From NCBI GenBank assembly GCA_937897535.1, contig CALCQB010000341.1, positions 1-12,613 of the forward strand: a DNA stretch of 12,613 bases. The letters run 5' to 3'. Every line of letters starts with the position of its first letter. Position 1 is the first letter of the stretch. The position numbers were made by a program, and so were the translations under genes. A model generated the notes under the pieces. The model saw only the letters and a list, made by a program, of their open reading frames with translations, was not told the origin of the DNA and made no database searches. Positions 1 through 7,859 of the stretch are shown here, one piece after another. Source of the stretch: an uncultured Novosphingobium sp. GTDB taxonomy: Bacteria > Pseudomonadota > Alphaproteobacteria > Sphingomonadales > Sphingomonadaceae.

Positions 1-1
1 A

Positions 2-163
2 TCATCCGTGCGGCCCCTCGTCCTCATCGTCATCATAGAGGATGCGGTTGGCCGCACCGTCAAGATCGTCGAACTGGCCGCGCTTCAAGGCCCAGAAGAA
101 CGCGATCAGGCCCAGCAGACCCAGCCCCAGCGCGATCGGCAGCAGGACCAGCAGCCCGTTCAT
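2..163 (-). CDS. ccoS: Cbb3-type cytochrome oxidase assembly protein CcoS
   Basis: A 53-residue protein beginning MNGLLVLLPIALGLG and ending in an acidic tail (DDDEDEGPHG), with its TGA stop at 2-4, so it is complete. It has one N-terminal membrane helix (about residues 3-24) followed by the family hallmark region FFWALKRGQFDDLDGAANRI. CcoS proteins are small inner-membrane factors needed to insert the heme and copper cofactors into CcoN of cbb3 oxidase; that role is family knowledge. Its ATG overlaps the ccoI stop as ATGA, so translation is probably coupled to ccoI. It is the last gene of the ccoGHIS maturation set in the window; what lies downstream is outside the window. Identification is firm despite the short length, because sequence character, length and position all agree. 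Confidence 0.93.
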   Translation of the reverse strand: MNGLLVLLPIALGLGLLGLIAFFWALKRGQFDDLDGAANRILYDDDEDEGPHG

Positions 164-2283
164 TTCGCCGCCCTGACCAGCCGCAGCGAATTGGCAACCA
201 CGACCAGCGAAGAGCCCGACATCGCCGCCGCCGCGATCATCGGATTGACGTAGCCGGCGATCGCCAGCGGCACCGCCAGCACGTTATAGCCAATCGCCAG
301 CGCGAAGTTCTGCCGCACCACCCGCATTGTCCGCCGCGCTGCGATCACAGCACGGGGCAAGGCGAGCAATGACTCGCCCAGAAACACCAGATCGGCGGCC
401 TGCCGCCCGACATCGCTGGCACTGCCCGGCGCGATCGAGGCATTAGCCGCAGCCAGTGCGGGACCATCATTGAGCCCGTCACCAACCATCAGTACCTTGC
501 GGCCCTGCGCCTGGAGCGCTGAGATCGCATCGCGCTTGGCGGCCGGGCTGGCGGCGGCCTGGGCGAACAACCCGACCCCGCGCGCGACATCGGCCACGGC
601 GGCGGCATTGTCGCCAGAAAGCAACGACACTTCGAGTCCCATAGTCTTCAGTCTTGCCAGCGCTGCATCGGCATCGGGGCGGAGCTGGTCCTTGAATGGA
701 ATCAGCAGGTCCGGCCGACCTTCGATCCTGAGCGTGGTCGACATGCCATCAGCGCAATCGCTTCGTCCGAGCGACACCCTGTGGCCGCTCCAACTGCCTG
801 ACAGGCCGATCCCGGCGGTTTCGGCCACGCCCTGCACCGGTGCTGCGCGGAATCCCTTGGCCAGCAGCGCCGCTTCAATGCTGCGCGAATGCGGGTGGCG
901 GCTGTGCGAGGCCAGGCCAAGCGCGACGCTGGCGGCGGAGTCATCCAGCGCGGTAATCGCCGCCGGATCTGGCTCGGGCCGGCCCAGCGTCAGCGAGCCG
1001 GTCTTGTCGAGCAAGACCCGGTCAACCGTCGCCAGCCGCTCGATCGCGCTGCCATCCTTGACCATGATCCCTTCGCGCATCAGCGCGCCGCTGGCGACCA
1101 CCTGAGCGACCGGCACGGCCAGCCCGAGCGCGCAAGGGCAGGTGATGATCAGCACGGCAATCGCGATCACGGTCGATTGATAGAACCCCGCCCCGGCGAT
1201 CATCCACCCAGCGAAGCTCAGCGCGGCAAGGGTATGGACAGCAGGGGCGTAAAGCCGACTGGCCCGGTCGGCGATCCGGACATAGACCGAGCGCGGCTGC
1301 TCGGCTGCGTCCATCAGCCGGGCAATCTCGGCCAGCGAGGTATCGGCCCCGGCGGCGGTCACCCGGACATCGACCGGGGCATCGAGGTTGAGCGTCCCGG
1401 CGTGCACCGGCGTGCCGATCCCCGCAGCGACTGGCGCGCTCTCACCGGTCAGCAGCGACTGGTCGAAGGCGCTCGCCCCGCCAATAATTTCGCCGTCGGC
1501 CGCCAGTCGCTCGCCCGCCGCAATCCGCATCACCATGCCCGGCGCGAGATCGGCAGAGGCGATCCATTGCAGGCGGCCATCGGCGGAGATCACGCTGGCC
1601 CCCGGCGCTGCCAAGTTTAGCAGCGCGTCGACCCCGGCCCGCGCCCGGTCGCGCATCATCGCATCGAGGGTCCGGCCGGCGAGCAGGAACAGGATCAGCA
1701 TCAGCACGCCGTCGAAATAGGCGTCATGGCCGCCCGTCAGTGTCTCGTAGGCGCTGAGACTGGTCGCCAGGACAATCCCGATCGAGATCGGCACATCCAT
1801 GTTGGTCCGCGCGCGCTTCAGCACCGCCCAGGCCGACCGGAAGAACGGGGTGCCCGAATAGGCGATTGCCGGGATCCCGATCAACGCCGAGATCCAGTGA
1901 AACAGGCTGCGGGTCGAACCTTCGGCCCCGGACCAGACCGAAACCGACAGCAGCATCACGTTCATGCAGGCAAAGGCCGCGACACCGAGCGGGGCGAGCA
2001 GCGGCTTCACCGCCGATGGAGCCTTGGCAAGATCATCCTTGCGCGGTTGACTGGCAAAACCGACCGCATCGAGCGCGGCGATCAGGGCAGCGGCTTCAAC
2101 CTGCGGCCCATGTTCGGCGCGGACCTGCTTGGCGGTCAGGTTGACCCGCGCAGCACTGACCCCCGGCACCGCGCCCAGCGCACGCTCGACCTTGGCCATG
2201 CATCCGCCGCAATGCATCCCCGGCACGACCAGTACGGTCGTTTCGGAGGCCGCGGCGGGCGCTGCAGGATTGAGTGCGTTCAC
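160..2283 (-). CDS. ccoI: Copper-translocating P1B-type ATPase for cbb3 oxidase assembly (CcoI/FixI)
   Basis: A 707-residue heavy-metal P-type ATPase. The N-terminal HMA domain carries GMHCGGC (residues 22-28). The actuator motif TGES lies at 279-282 and the transmembrane copper site CPC at 382-384. The phosphorylation loop is DKTGS at 426-430 (Asp426), the nucleotide-domain HP pair is at 463-464 and the hinge GDGLND is at 601-606. Late-helix YN (666-667) and the MSGSS segment (688-692) fit the Cu(I) class. The family moves Cu(I) out of the cytoplasm to supply CuB of CcoN. The start is GTG, overlapping the fixH stop as GTGA; no better in-frame start is needed, since the HMA motif begins only about 20 residues in. 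The phosphorylation motif has Ser where most P-type ATPases have Thr (DKTGT), a conservative change. Unlike some FixI proteins it has no extra cysteine-rich N-terminal extension. Confidence 0.95.
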   Translation of the reverse strand: MNALNPAAPAAASETTVLVVPGMHCGGCMAKVERALGAVPGVSAARVNLTAKQVRAEHGPQVEAAALIAALDAVGFASQPRKDDLAKAPSAVKPLLAPLGVAAFACMNVMLLSVSVWSGAEGSTRSLFHWISALIGIPAIAYSGTPFFRSAWAVLKRARTNMDVPISIGIVLATSLSAYETLTGGHDAYFDGVLMLILFLLAGRTLDAMMRDRARAGVDALLNLAAPGASVISADGRLQWIASADLAPGMVMRIAAGERLAADGEIIGGASAFDQSLLTGESAPVAAGIGTPVHAGTLNLDAPVDVRVTAAGADTSLAEIARLMDAAEQPRSVYVRIADRASRLYAPAVHTLAALSFAGWMIAGAGFYQSTVIAIAVLIITCPCALGLAVPVAQVVASGALMREGIMVKDGSAIERLATVDRVLLDKTGSLTLGRPEPDPAAITALDDSAASVALGLASHSRHPHSRSIEAALLAKGFRAAPVQGVAETAGIGLSGSWSGHRVSLGRSDCADGMSTTLRIEGRPDLLIPFKDQLRPDADAALARLKTMGLEVSLLSGDNAAAVADVARGVGLFAQAAASPAAKRDAISALQAQGRKVLMVGDGLNDGPALAAANASIAPGSASDVGRQAADLVFLGESLLALPRAVIAARRTMRVVRQNFALAIGYNVLAVPLAIAGYVNPMIAAAAMSGSSLVVVANSLRLVRAAK

Positions 2284-2741
2284 CGCACATCCTGTTCGGC
2301 GCGCCAGCGACTGCGTTCCGTCTTCGCTTCAAGCCGCAACCGCCACCGCCCGGCCGGCAGGGTCTGCTGCGACAGGAATGTCCCGTCGGCCTGGCGCTGA
2401 AAACGCAAAATCTGATCCGGCTGATGGCCCAGCGGATGGCGCGCGATCGCGGTGAGGTCGACGCCGGCCGGCGGCGCACCGCGCAGGCTGACCGTCACCC
2501 GGCCCTGCCGGTCGCGACCGGCCGCGGCGCTCCAGCCGAGCGCCTTTTCCTTGGCCGCCTCGTTCAGCCAGCCGTTGAACTGCTGGCTGGCGACATAGGA
2601 GTTTTCGACCACCACCCCGCCGAAGGTCGAAGTCGCGGCGCGGGCCATCATCAGGTTGACCCCGATCACCACCGCGAAGAAGGCGACGATGATCACCGAA
2701 AAATGGCGGCCAGTGAACGGTCCGGTGGTGAAGGCCTTCAT
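2280..2741 (-). CDS. ccoH: FixH/CcoH family cbb3 oxidase assembly protein
   Basis: A 153-residue protein with a single N-terminal membrane anchor (about residues 13-33, SVIIVAFFAVVIGVNLMMA) and a periplasmic domain of about 115 residues. The segment after the helix, with FGGVVVENSYVASQQFN, is typical of the FixH family. FixH/CcoH is a small membrane protein required for cbb3 assembly or stability and is thought to work with the copper ATPase; the precise biochemistry is not settled in the family. Its ATG overlaps the ccoG stop (ATGA) and its TGA overlaps the ccoI GTG (GTGA), so it is locked between these two genes. Sequence away from the helix is poorly conserved, so the call rests on topology, the ENSYVASQQFN stretch and gene order. 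Confidence 0.92.
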   Translation of the reverse strand: MKAFTTGPFTGRHFSVIIVAFFAVVIGVNLMMARAATSTFGGVVVENSYVASQQFNGWLNEAAKEKALGWSAAAGRDRQGRVTVSLRGAPPAGVDLTAIARHPLGHQPDQILRFQRQADGTFLSQQTLPAGRWRLRLEAKTERSRWRAEQDVR

Positions 2742-4198
2742 TCGCTGTGTTCCTTATCATCGTCGTCCGGTGCGTCGAACCGCACCTTGCTGGTATCTGC
2801 GCCGTCCTCGCCGTCGAGCGGCTTGAGGATGAAGGCGAACGACTGCTCATGGGTTCCGTCGGGTGCGATGACATAGAGCCGCAACGGTTCGACCCGGTCA
2901 GCCGGGACGGTCAGGGTCAGCGCGCGCGCGGCCTTTTCACGCGGCGTATCGCTCGCCCAGAACTTGCCGCCGGGCAGCCCCTCGATACTGACCTGCATCC
3001 GGCGCGGGCGCGATTCCATGTTGATCAGCTTGACCGTGTAGTCGTTACGGATTTCGCCGCTCGACTGGACGGTATAGGGCGGATTGCGATCCTTCTGGAC
3101 CTTGATGTCGATCCGGTCGCGGGTGCCCAGCGCAAACAGCAGCGCCAGCCCGATCGCGCCCCAGATCCCGGTGTAGATCAGCGTGCGGGTGTGGAACAGC
3201 GCCTTGGTGATCGGGCGGGGAACCTCGCCCTTGCGCTCGGCCTCGCAGTCTTCCAGCGTGGCATAGTCGATCAAGCCGCGCGGACGGCCGGTCTGGGCCA
3301 TGACCTTGTCACAGGCATCGATGCACAGCGCGCAGGTGATGCACTGGATATCCGGCCCGTTGCGGATGTCGTAGCCGGTCGGACAGACCGCAACGCACTG
3401 GTTGCAATCGATGCAGTCGCCATACTCGCCGGGGTTCTTTTCGGCGGTTTTCAGGCTGCCGCGCTTTTCGCCGCGCCAGTCCTTGTAGGTCACGATCAGG
3501 CTCTTTTCGTCGAGCATCGCGGTCTGGATCCGCGGCCACGGGCACATGTAGACGCAGACCTGCTCGCGCATGAACCCGCCGAGCAAGAAGGTGGTAGCGG
3601 TCAGCACCGCGACCGTCGCATAGGCCACCATCGCGGCCTGGCCGGTCCAGAACTCGACGGTCAGCGTCGGCGCGTCGGCAAAGTACATGATCCACGCCCC
3701 GCCGGTCCAGAAGCTGATCACCAGATAGATCGACCATTTGAGAGCGCGCTTAAAGATCTTGCTCGCGCCCCACGGCGCGGCATCGAGCCGCATCTGGGCA
3801 TTGCGGTCGCCATCGATGAAGCGGTCGACGTGCTGGAACAGGTCGGTCCAGACGGTCTGCGGGCAGGCATAACCGCACCACGCCCGGCCGACTGCGCTGG
3901 TCACCAGAAACAGTCCGATCCCGGCCATGATCAGCAGACCCGCCACGAAATAGAATTCCTGCGGCCAGATCTCGATCCCGAACATGAAGAAGCGGCGGTG
4001 AGCCAGATCGACCAGCACCGCCTGGTTCGGGGCATAGGGTCCCCGGTCCCAGCGCAGCCACGGGGTAATGTAATAGATCCCCAGCGTCAGGACCATCACC
4101 GCCCATTTGAAACGGCGAAAGCGCCCGTCTACCGCTTTGGGATAGACGGGCTCACGCTTCGCAAACAGGCTGGTATCGATGGTATCAGGGCTTCGCAT
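2738..4198 (-). CDS. ccoG: Cytochrome c oxidase accessory protein CcoG/FixG (polyferredoxin-like)
   Basis: A 486-residue membrane Fe-S protein when started at the ATG whose protein begins MRSPDTIDTSLFAKREPVYP. It has several membrane helices (about 31-47, 83-100, 155-172, 188-208 and one near 345-365). Two cytoplasmic 4Fe-4S motifs follow: C262, C265, C268, C272 (CIDCNQCVAVCP) and C286, C289, C292, C296 (CITCALCIDAC). Further conserved cysteines sit in GYACPQTVWTD (C112) and YMCPWPRIQ (C219). The C-terminal 110 or so residues form the FixG beta-sandwich domain, ending in an acidic tail. The family is proposed to reduce Cu(II) for cbb3 assembly. A GTG at 4229-4231 could add 11 residues, but the ATG fits family N-termini better. 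The chosen start overlaps the ccoP stop by 14 nt, and the stop overlaps fixH by 4 nt. Confidence 0.95.
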   Translation of the reverse strand: MRSPDTIDTSLFAKREPVYPKAVDGRFRRFKWAVMVLTLGIYYITPWLRWDRGPYAPNQAVLVDLAHRRFFMFGIEIWPQEFYFVAGLLIMAGIGLFLVTSAVGRAWCGYACPQTVWTDLFQHVDRFIDGDRNAQMRLDAAPWGASKIFKRALKWSIYLVISFWTGGAWIMYFADAPTLTVEFWTGQAAMVAYATVAVLTATTFLLGGFMREQVCVYMCPWPRIQTAMLDEKSLIVTYKDWRGEKRGSLKTAEKNPGEYGDCIDCNQCVAVCPTGYDIRNGPDIQCITCALCIDACDKVMAQTGRPRGLIDYATLEDCEAERKGEVPRPITKALFHTRTLIYTGIWGAIGLALLFALGTRDRIDIKVQKDRNPPYTVQSSGEIRNDYTVKLINMESRPRRMQVSIEGLPGGKFWASDTPREKAARALTLTVPADRVEPLRLYVIAPDGTHEQSFAFILKPLDGEDGADTSKVRFDAPDDDDKEHSE

Positions 4199-5108
4199 TT
4201 CCGGTTCCACTCGCAGGCGCGGCAGGGGCACTCACCGTTTCTTCCCCGCCCCCCAGCGAGTAGACGTAAGCCGCCAGCATCTTGATCGTGACAGCGTCGA
4301 GCTTCTTGCTCCAGGCCGGCATCACCCCGGCGTGGGCCTTGTTGATCGAAGCGGTCACCTGCTCCGGCTTGCCGCCATAGAGCCAGACCGCATCGGTCAG
4401 GTTGGGTGCACCGAATGCCCGCAGACCCTTGCCGTCGGTGCCATGGCAGACAACGCAGTTGGCGGCGAAATTGGCCGTCCCGCGCTGGGCAGCGGCATCG
4501 GCCGTATGCTTGCCCGACAGCGACAGGACATAGGCCGCCGTGTCGCCAACCTGGGCCGGGGTCAGCACGCCGTCCTTCCCGAAATTGGGCATCAGGCTGG
4601 TCCGGGTGGCGGCATCGTCGGGCGAACGAATGCCATGTTCCAGAGTGGTGTGGATATCGGCAATGGCGCCGCCCCACAGCCAGTCCTCGTCCTTGAGGTT
4701 GGGATAGCCGAGCGAGCCGGCCGCGCCCGAGCCGTGGCACTGCACGCAGTTCTGCTTGAACGCCGCCGATCCACCGGCAACCGCCAGTGGCATCAGCTTG
4801 TCATCCTTGACCAGTGCCTCCAGCGGGGTCGCGGCGATCGCATCGGTCGCGGCCTTGCGTTTGGCAGCCCCATCGGCCATTTCCTCGGCCAGCTGGCCGC
4901 GGCTGGACCAGCCCCACAGCCCTTCGCTGCCCTTGTTCAGCATCGGGATGGCCGGATAGACCACCACATAGCCGATCGAGAACACGATCGACAGGTACAT
5001 CGTGATCACCCACCAGCGCGGCAGCGGGTTGTTGAGTTCCTCGATCCCGTCCCATTCGTGGCCAACGGTTTCGATGCCCGTGGGCTCGTCGATCTTCTTA
5101 GTCGCCAT
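4185..5108 (-). CDS. ccoP: Cbb3-type cytochrome c oxidase subunit III, diheme cytochrome CcoP
   Basis: A 307-residue membrane-anchored diheme c-type cytochrome. An N-terminal domain with the conserved LNNPLPRWWVITMYLSIVF segment and one helix (about 32-51) is followed by two cytochrome c domains. Heme sites are CVQCH (C121, C124, H125) and CVVCH (C218, C221, H222). Likely axial methionines are M173 (SLMPNFG) and M263 (GVMPAWS). The C-terminal tail is Ala/Pro-rich. CcoP takes electrons from periplasmic carriers and passes them towards CcoO and CcoN. An in-frame extension to 5177 exists, but its extra 23 residues are not family-like and lie inside ccoQ, whereas the ATG at 5106-5108 gives the expected MATKKIDEPTGIETVGHEWDG start. 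It overlaps ccoQ by 11 nt and ccoG by 14 nt. Confidence 0.96.
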   Translation of the reverse strand: MATKKIDEPTGIETVGHEWDGIEELNNPLPRWWVITMYLSIVFSIGYVVVYPAIPMLNKGSEGLWGWSSRGQLAEEMADGAAKRKAATDAIAATPLEALVKDDKLMPLAVAGGSAAFKQNCVQCHGSGAAGSLGYPNLKDEDWLWGGAIADIHTTLEHGIRSPDDAATRTSLMPNFGKDGVLTPAQVGDTAAYVLSLSGKHTADAAAQRGTANFAANCVVCHGTDGKGLRAFGAPNLTDAVWLYGGKPEQVTASINKAHAGVMPAWSKKLDAVTIKMLAAYVYSLGGGEETVSAPAAPASGTGNAKP

Positions 5109-5286
5109 TGTCGTCACCCCCAGCATTGTCATCGGCGAAGATGAGGTTTGCGGCTTCGTCGTTGAGTTTGCGGGCACCGGGCCGGAACGGCCAGGCGATC
5201 AGCGCAAGGAAGGTCACCACCATCGCTGCCAGCCCCCAGCTGTCGGCCAGGTGCCGCAGCGTGTCGTAAGTCGAATGTCCGGTCAC
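5098..5286 (-). CDS. ccoQ: Cbb3-type cytochrome oxidase subunit IV, CcoQ/FixQ
   Basis: A 62-residue protein with one membrane helix (about residues 18-34, GLAAMVVTFLALIAWPF), followed by the family-typical FRPGARKLNDEAANLIF segment and an acidic Asn/Asp-rich tail. CcoQ is a small subunit that stabilises the CcoNOP complex, especially its association with CcoP. The start is GTG, overlapping the ccoO TGA as GTGA. The only in-frame ATG (residue 22) falls inside the helix, so GTG is preferred. The TAA stop lies 11 nt inside ccoP. Placement between ccoO and ccoP is the standard order. Confidence 0.93.
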   Translation of the reverse strand: MTGHSTYDTLRHLADSWGLAAMVVTFLALIAWPFRPGARKLNDEAANLIFADDNAGGDDNGD

Positions 5287-6047
5287 CGGCCCTTCTCCTT
5301 GGCGAGGTCTTCCTGCGCCGCCGGGGCATTGACGTCGACCAGGGTCCCCAGCATCTGGAGATAGGCCACCAGGGCGTCCATCTCGGTCAGGCGATCGGGC
5401 TGCCCGTCGAAGTCGCGGACCTGCGACTTGGGATAGCGTTTTTGCAGGTCGGCACTGTCGGCCTGCGGATCGGCCTGCGCCTTGAGGTCGGCTTCGGCCT
5501 GCTTGATGTCGGTGGCGGTGTACGGCACCCCGACCCGGTACAGCGCGGTCAGCCGGGCTGCGGGATCGCCGATAGCGAGGTCATTCCGGGCGAGGAAGGC
5601 ATATTGCGGCATCACCGATTCGGGCACCACCTGCTGCGGATTGTTGAGGTGCTGGACGTGCCATTCGTCCGAGTACTTCAGGCCGACCCGGGCGAGATCT
5701 GGTCCGGTCCGCTTCGAGCCCCACTGGAACGGATGATCGTACATCGATTCCGCCGCGAGGCTGTAGTGACCATAGCGTTCGACCTCGTCGCGGAACGGAC
5801 GGATCATCTGGCTGTGGCAATTGTAGCAGCCCTCGCGAACGTAGATGTCGCGCCCGGCCTGCTCGAGCGGGGTATAGGGCCGCATCCCGTCGACCTTCTC
5901 GATCGTGTTGTCGATCCAGAACAGCGGGGCGATTTCGATGATCCCGCCGACGGTCACCGCCGCAAAAGCCAGCACGCCCAGCAGCGCAACGTTCTTTTCC
6001 AGCTTCTTGTGCCGGGCCCAGGGTTCTTTTTTGGTTTCGGAAGTCAT
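5283..6047 (-). CDS. ccoO: Cbb3-type cytochrome c oxidase subunit II, monoheme cytochrome CcoO
   Basis: A 254-residue membrane-anchored monoheme cytochrome c. A short basic cytoplasmic N-terminus precedes one helix (about 20-40). The periplasmic domain has the heme site CYNCH (C74, C77, H78) in the family-typical context EGCYNCHSQMIRPFRDE, and the likely axial Met is M146 in PESVMPQY. The segment FQWGSKRTGPDLARVG is also strongly CcoO/FixO-like. The protein relays electrons from CcoP to the binuclear centre of CcoN. The ATG is preceded by AAGGGGA at 6054-6060, 7 nt upstream; this ribosome site overlaps the ccoN TAA. The TGA overlaps the GTG of ccoQ. Confidence 0.97.
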   Translation of the reverse strand: MTSETKKEPWARHKKLEKNVALLGVLAFAAVTVGGIIEIAPLFWIDNTIEKVDGMRPYTPLEQAGRDIYVREGCYNCHSQMIRPFRDEVERYGHYSLAAESMYDHPFQWGSKRTGPDLARVGLKYSDEWHVQHLNNPQQVVPESVMPQYAFLARNDLAIGDPAARLTALYRVGVPYTATDIKQAEADLKAQADPQADSADLQKRYPKSQVRDFDGQPDRLTEMDALVAYLQMLGTLVDVNAPAAQEDLAKEKGR

Positions 6048-6058
6048 TTCGGATCCCC

Positions 6059-7714
6059 TTATTCGGCCGGCACGGCGACCAGCGGGCGGTCGGCCTGGGC
6101 ATCATAGGCAGCCTGACGCAGCGGCTCTTCCCGGCGCAGGTTGCCGGCAATCGTCTGCCACACGTTGAAGGCCATGATCAGCGCACCCGACAGGTACAGG
6201 ATGCCGCCGAAGGCGCGGGCCAGGTACATCGGATGGAGCGCGGCGACCGTCTCGGCGAACGAGTTCACCAGATAGTTGTCAGCCCCGTATTCGCGCCACA
6301 TCAGGCCCTGGGTCACGCCTGCCACCCACATCGACGCGGCGTAGAAAACGATCCCGATGGTGGCGAGCCAGAAGTGCCAGTTGATCATCCGCAGCGAATA
6401 CATCCGCTCCCGGTTCCATAGCCGCGGCGCGAGGTAATAGATCGCCGAGAAGGTGATCATCCCGTTCCACCCGAGCGCGCCCGAATGGACATGGCCAATC
6501 GTCCAGTCGGTATAGTGCGACAGGCTGTTGACCGACTTGATGCTCATCATCGGGCCCTCGAAGGTGCTCATCCCGTAGAACGCGATGGACATCACCATCA
6601 TCCGGATGATCGGATCAGTCCGGACCTTGTCCCAGGCACCGTTGAGCGTCATCAGCCCGTTGATCATCCCGCCCCAGCTCGGCATCCACAGCATGACCGA
6701 AAAGACCATGCCCAGCGTCTGCGCCCAATCGGGCAGCGCGGTGTAATGCAGGTGATGCGGCCCGGCCCAGATGTAGAGGAAGATCAGCGACCAGAAGTGG
6801 ACGATCGAGAGGCGATAGGAATAGATCGGGCGTTCGGCCTGCTTGGGCACGAAGTAGTACATCATCGCCAGGAACCCGGCGGTCAGGAAAAAGCCGACCG
6901 CGTTGTGGCCGTACCACCACTGGACCAGCGCGCCCTGGACCCCGGCCCACAGCGGATAGCTGAGCGATCCGAACGGCGAGACCGGAAGGTTGGCGTTGTT
7001 GACCAGATGCAGCATCGCCACGGTCAGGATGAAGCTCAGGAAGAACCAGTTGGCGACATAGATGTGCGGTTCGGTCCGCTTGATGATCGTGCCGACGAAC
7101 ACCACCAGATAAGCGACCCAGACCAGGGTCAGCCACAGATCGACGTACCATTCGGGCTCGGCATATTCCTTGCCCTGGGTCACCCCCAGGACATAGCCGG
7201 TCGCAGCCAGCACGATGAACAGCTGGTACCCCCAGAACACGAACCGGGCGAGCGCCGGAAAGGCCAGCCGGGCCCGGCAGGTCCGCTGGACGATGTAGAA
7301 ACTGGTCGCGATCAGCGCGGTGCCCCCGAAGGCGAAAATCACCGCTGAGGTGTGGAGCGGCCTGAGGCGCCCGAAGGTGGTATATTCAAACCCCAGGTTG
7401 AGCACCGGGAAGGCCAGCTGCAGCGCAATGAACAGCCCGACCAGAAACCCGACGCAGCCCCAGAAGGTGGTCAGGATCACCCCGGCCCGGATCAGACCGT
7501 CATCATAGCGCGACTGATCGGCCACCGGCATTCGTCCGGCTGCGGCAAGTTTGTAGTCGGTGCCGCGCAAGGCGATCACCAGACCGGCGAGCGCCGCCAG
7601 CGCGAAGATCGCCATGTGCACCGCAAAGCCCGTATCCTGGGCATTCGCGAACATGAACACGGCGAACAGCAGCGCGGCAAGCCACCAGCCAGCGCGAGCT
7701 ACGAGAGATTCCAT
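6059..7714 (-). CDS. ccoN: Cbb3-type cytochrome c oxidase catalytic subunit I, CcoN
   Basis: A 551-residue multi-helix heme-copper oxidase subunit. Metal and heme ligands are all present: H121 (RPLHTSAV, low-spin heme b), H270 (WWYGHNAV, CuB), H320 and H321 (AGPHHLHY, CuB), H408 and H410 (GHVHSGALGWNG, heme b3 and heme b). Y314 lies 44 residues after H270, the spacing expected for the cross-linked Tyr of C-family oxidases, which sits in a different helix from that of aa3 enzymes. It reduces O2 to water at low O2 tension and pumps protons across the inner membrane. The open frame continues 90 nt upstream, but the ATG at 7712-7714 has a strong GAGGGGAAGGGG ribosome site and gives a family-like MESLVARAGWW start. 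It is the first gene of the operon; an FNR-like box lies about 90 nt upstream. Confidence 0.97.
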   Translation of the reverse strand: MESLVARAGWWLAALLFAVFMFANAQDTGFAVHMAIFALAALAGLVIALRGTDYKLAAAGRMPVADQSRYDDGLIRAGVILTTFWGCVGFLVGLFIALQLAFPVLNLGFEYTTFGRLRPLHTSAVIFAFGGTALIATSFYIVQRTCRARLAFPALARFVFWGYQLFIVLAATGYVLGVTQGKEYAEPEWYVDLWLTLVWVAYLVVFVGTIIKRTEPHIYVANWFFLSFILTVAMLHLVNNANLPVSPFGSLSYPLWAGVQGALVQWWYGHNAVGFFLTAGFLAMMYYFVPKQAERPIYSYRLSIVHFWSLIFLYIWAGPHHLHYTALPDWAQTLGMVFSVMLWMPSWGGMINGLMTLNGAWDKVRTDPIIRMMVMSIAFYGMSTFEGPMMSIKSVNSLSHYTDWTIGHVHSGALGWNGMITFSAIYYLAPRLWNRERMYSLRMINWHFWLATIGIVFYAASMWVAGVTQGLMWREYGADNYLVNSFAETVAALHPMYLARAFGGILYLSGALIMAFNVWQTIAGNLRREEPLRQAAYDAQADRPLVAVPAE

Positions 7715-7717
7715 TGG

Positions 7718-7729
7718 CCCCTTCCCCTC
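7718..7729 (-). promoter_or_regulatory. Ribosome binding site fixing the ccoN start
   Basis: On the minus strand the 12 bases read GAGGGGAAGGGG, two consecutive purine-rich Shine-Dalgarno-like runs that end 3 nt before the ATG at 7714. The upstream run is 9 nt from the ATG and is the better spaced. The site supports this ATG over the in-frame extension reaching 7804, which would also run through the proposed FNR box. Confidence 0.75.
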
Positions 7730-7803
7730 AGAAATGGGTTGATAAGGATTCGCAAAAACACATCGATCCGCAGTCGCTTTCGGCCCGTCACTGCATTGCG
7801 GCA

Positions 7804-7817
7804 TTGACCGGGATCAA
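7804..7817 (-). promoter_or_regulatory. FNR/FixK-like operator for ccoN
   Basis: The plus strand reads TTGACCGGGATCAA, matching the FNR/Anr/FixK consensus TTGAT-N4-ATCAA at 9 of 10 defined positions. Its centre is about 97 nt upstream of the ccoN ATG. If it acts as a class II site centred near -41.5, transcription would start near 7769 and leave a 5' leader of about 55 nt. I see no convincing -10 hexamer there, which is common for activator-dependent promoters. An Fnr-type regulator with a matching recognition helix (E-x-x-S-R) is encoded at 8683-9381. The role at ccoN is inferred from position and family precedent. Confidence 0.72.
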
Positions 7818-7859
7818 ATTGTAGCAGCGAACCGGAAGTTCACGGAATTCCGCCATAAA

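Noticed and set aside
426..432. Idea that the CcoI phosphorylation motif DKTGS instead of DKTGT (residue numbering) marks an inactive ATPase.
   Set aside because: Ser for Thr is conservative, and Asp426, TGES, CPC, HP and GDGLND are all intact, so activity is expected.
2747..4285. A 512-codon open frame on the plus strand opposite ccoG.
   Set aside because: The opposite strand encodes an unmistakable CcoG with both 4Fe-4S motifs. The plus frame is Arg/Asp/His/Gly-rich with no domain, a typical GC-rich antisense shadow.
5109..5177. A 23-residue N-terminal extension of ccoP.
   Set aside because: It lies inside ccoQ, is Ser/Thr-rich and unlike CcoP N-termini. The ATG at 5108 gives the conserved beginning.
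7739..7752. A third possible FNR half-site, TTGAT-N4-ATTCG.
   Set aside because: Only one half is good (7/10 overall), and it lies within about 25-38 nt of the ccoN ATG, too close for activation; it would more likely fall in the leader.
7715..7804. A 30-residue N-terminal extension of ccoN.
   Set aside because: The extra residues are not family-like, the strong ribosome site belongs to the ATG at 7714, and the extension would overlap the FNR box.
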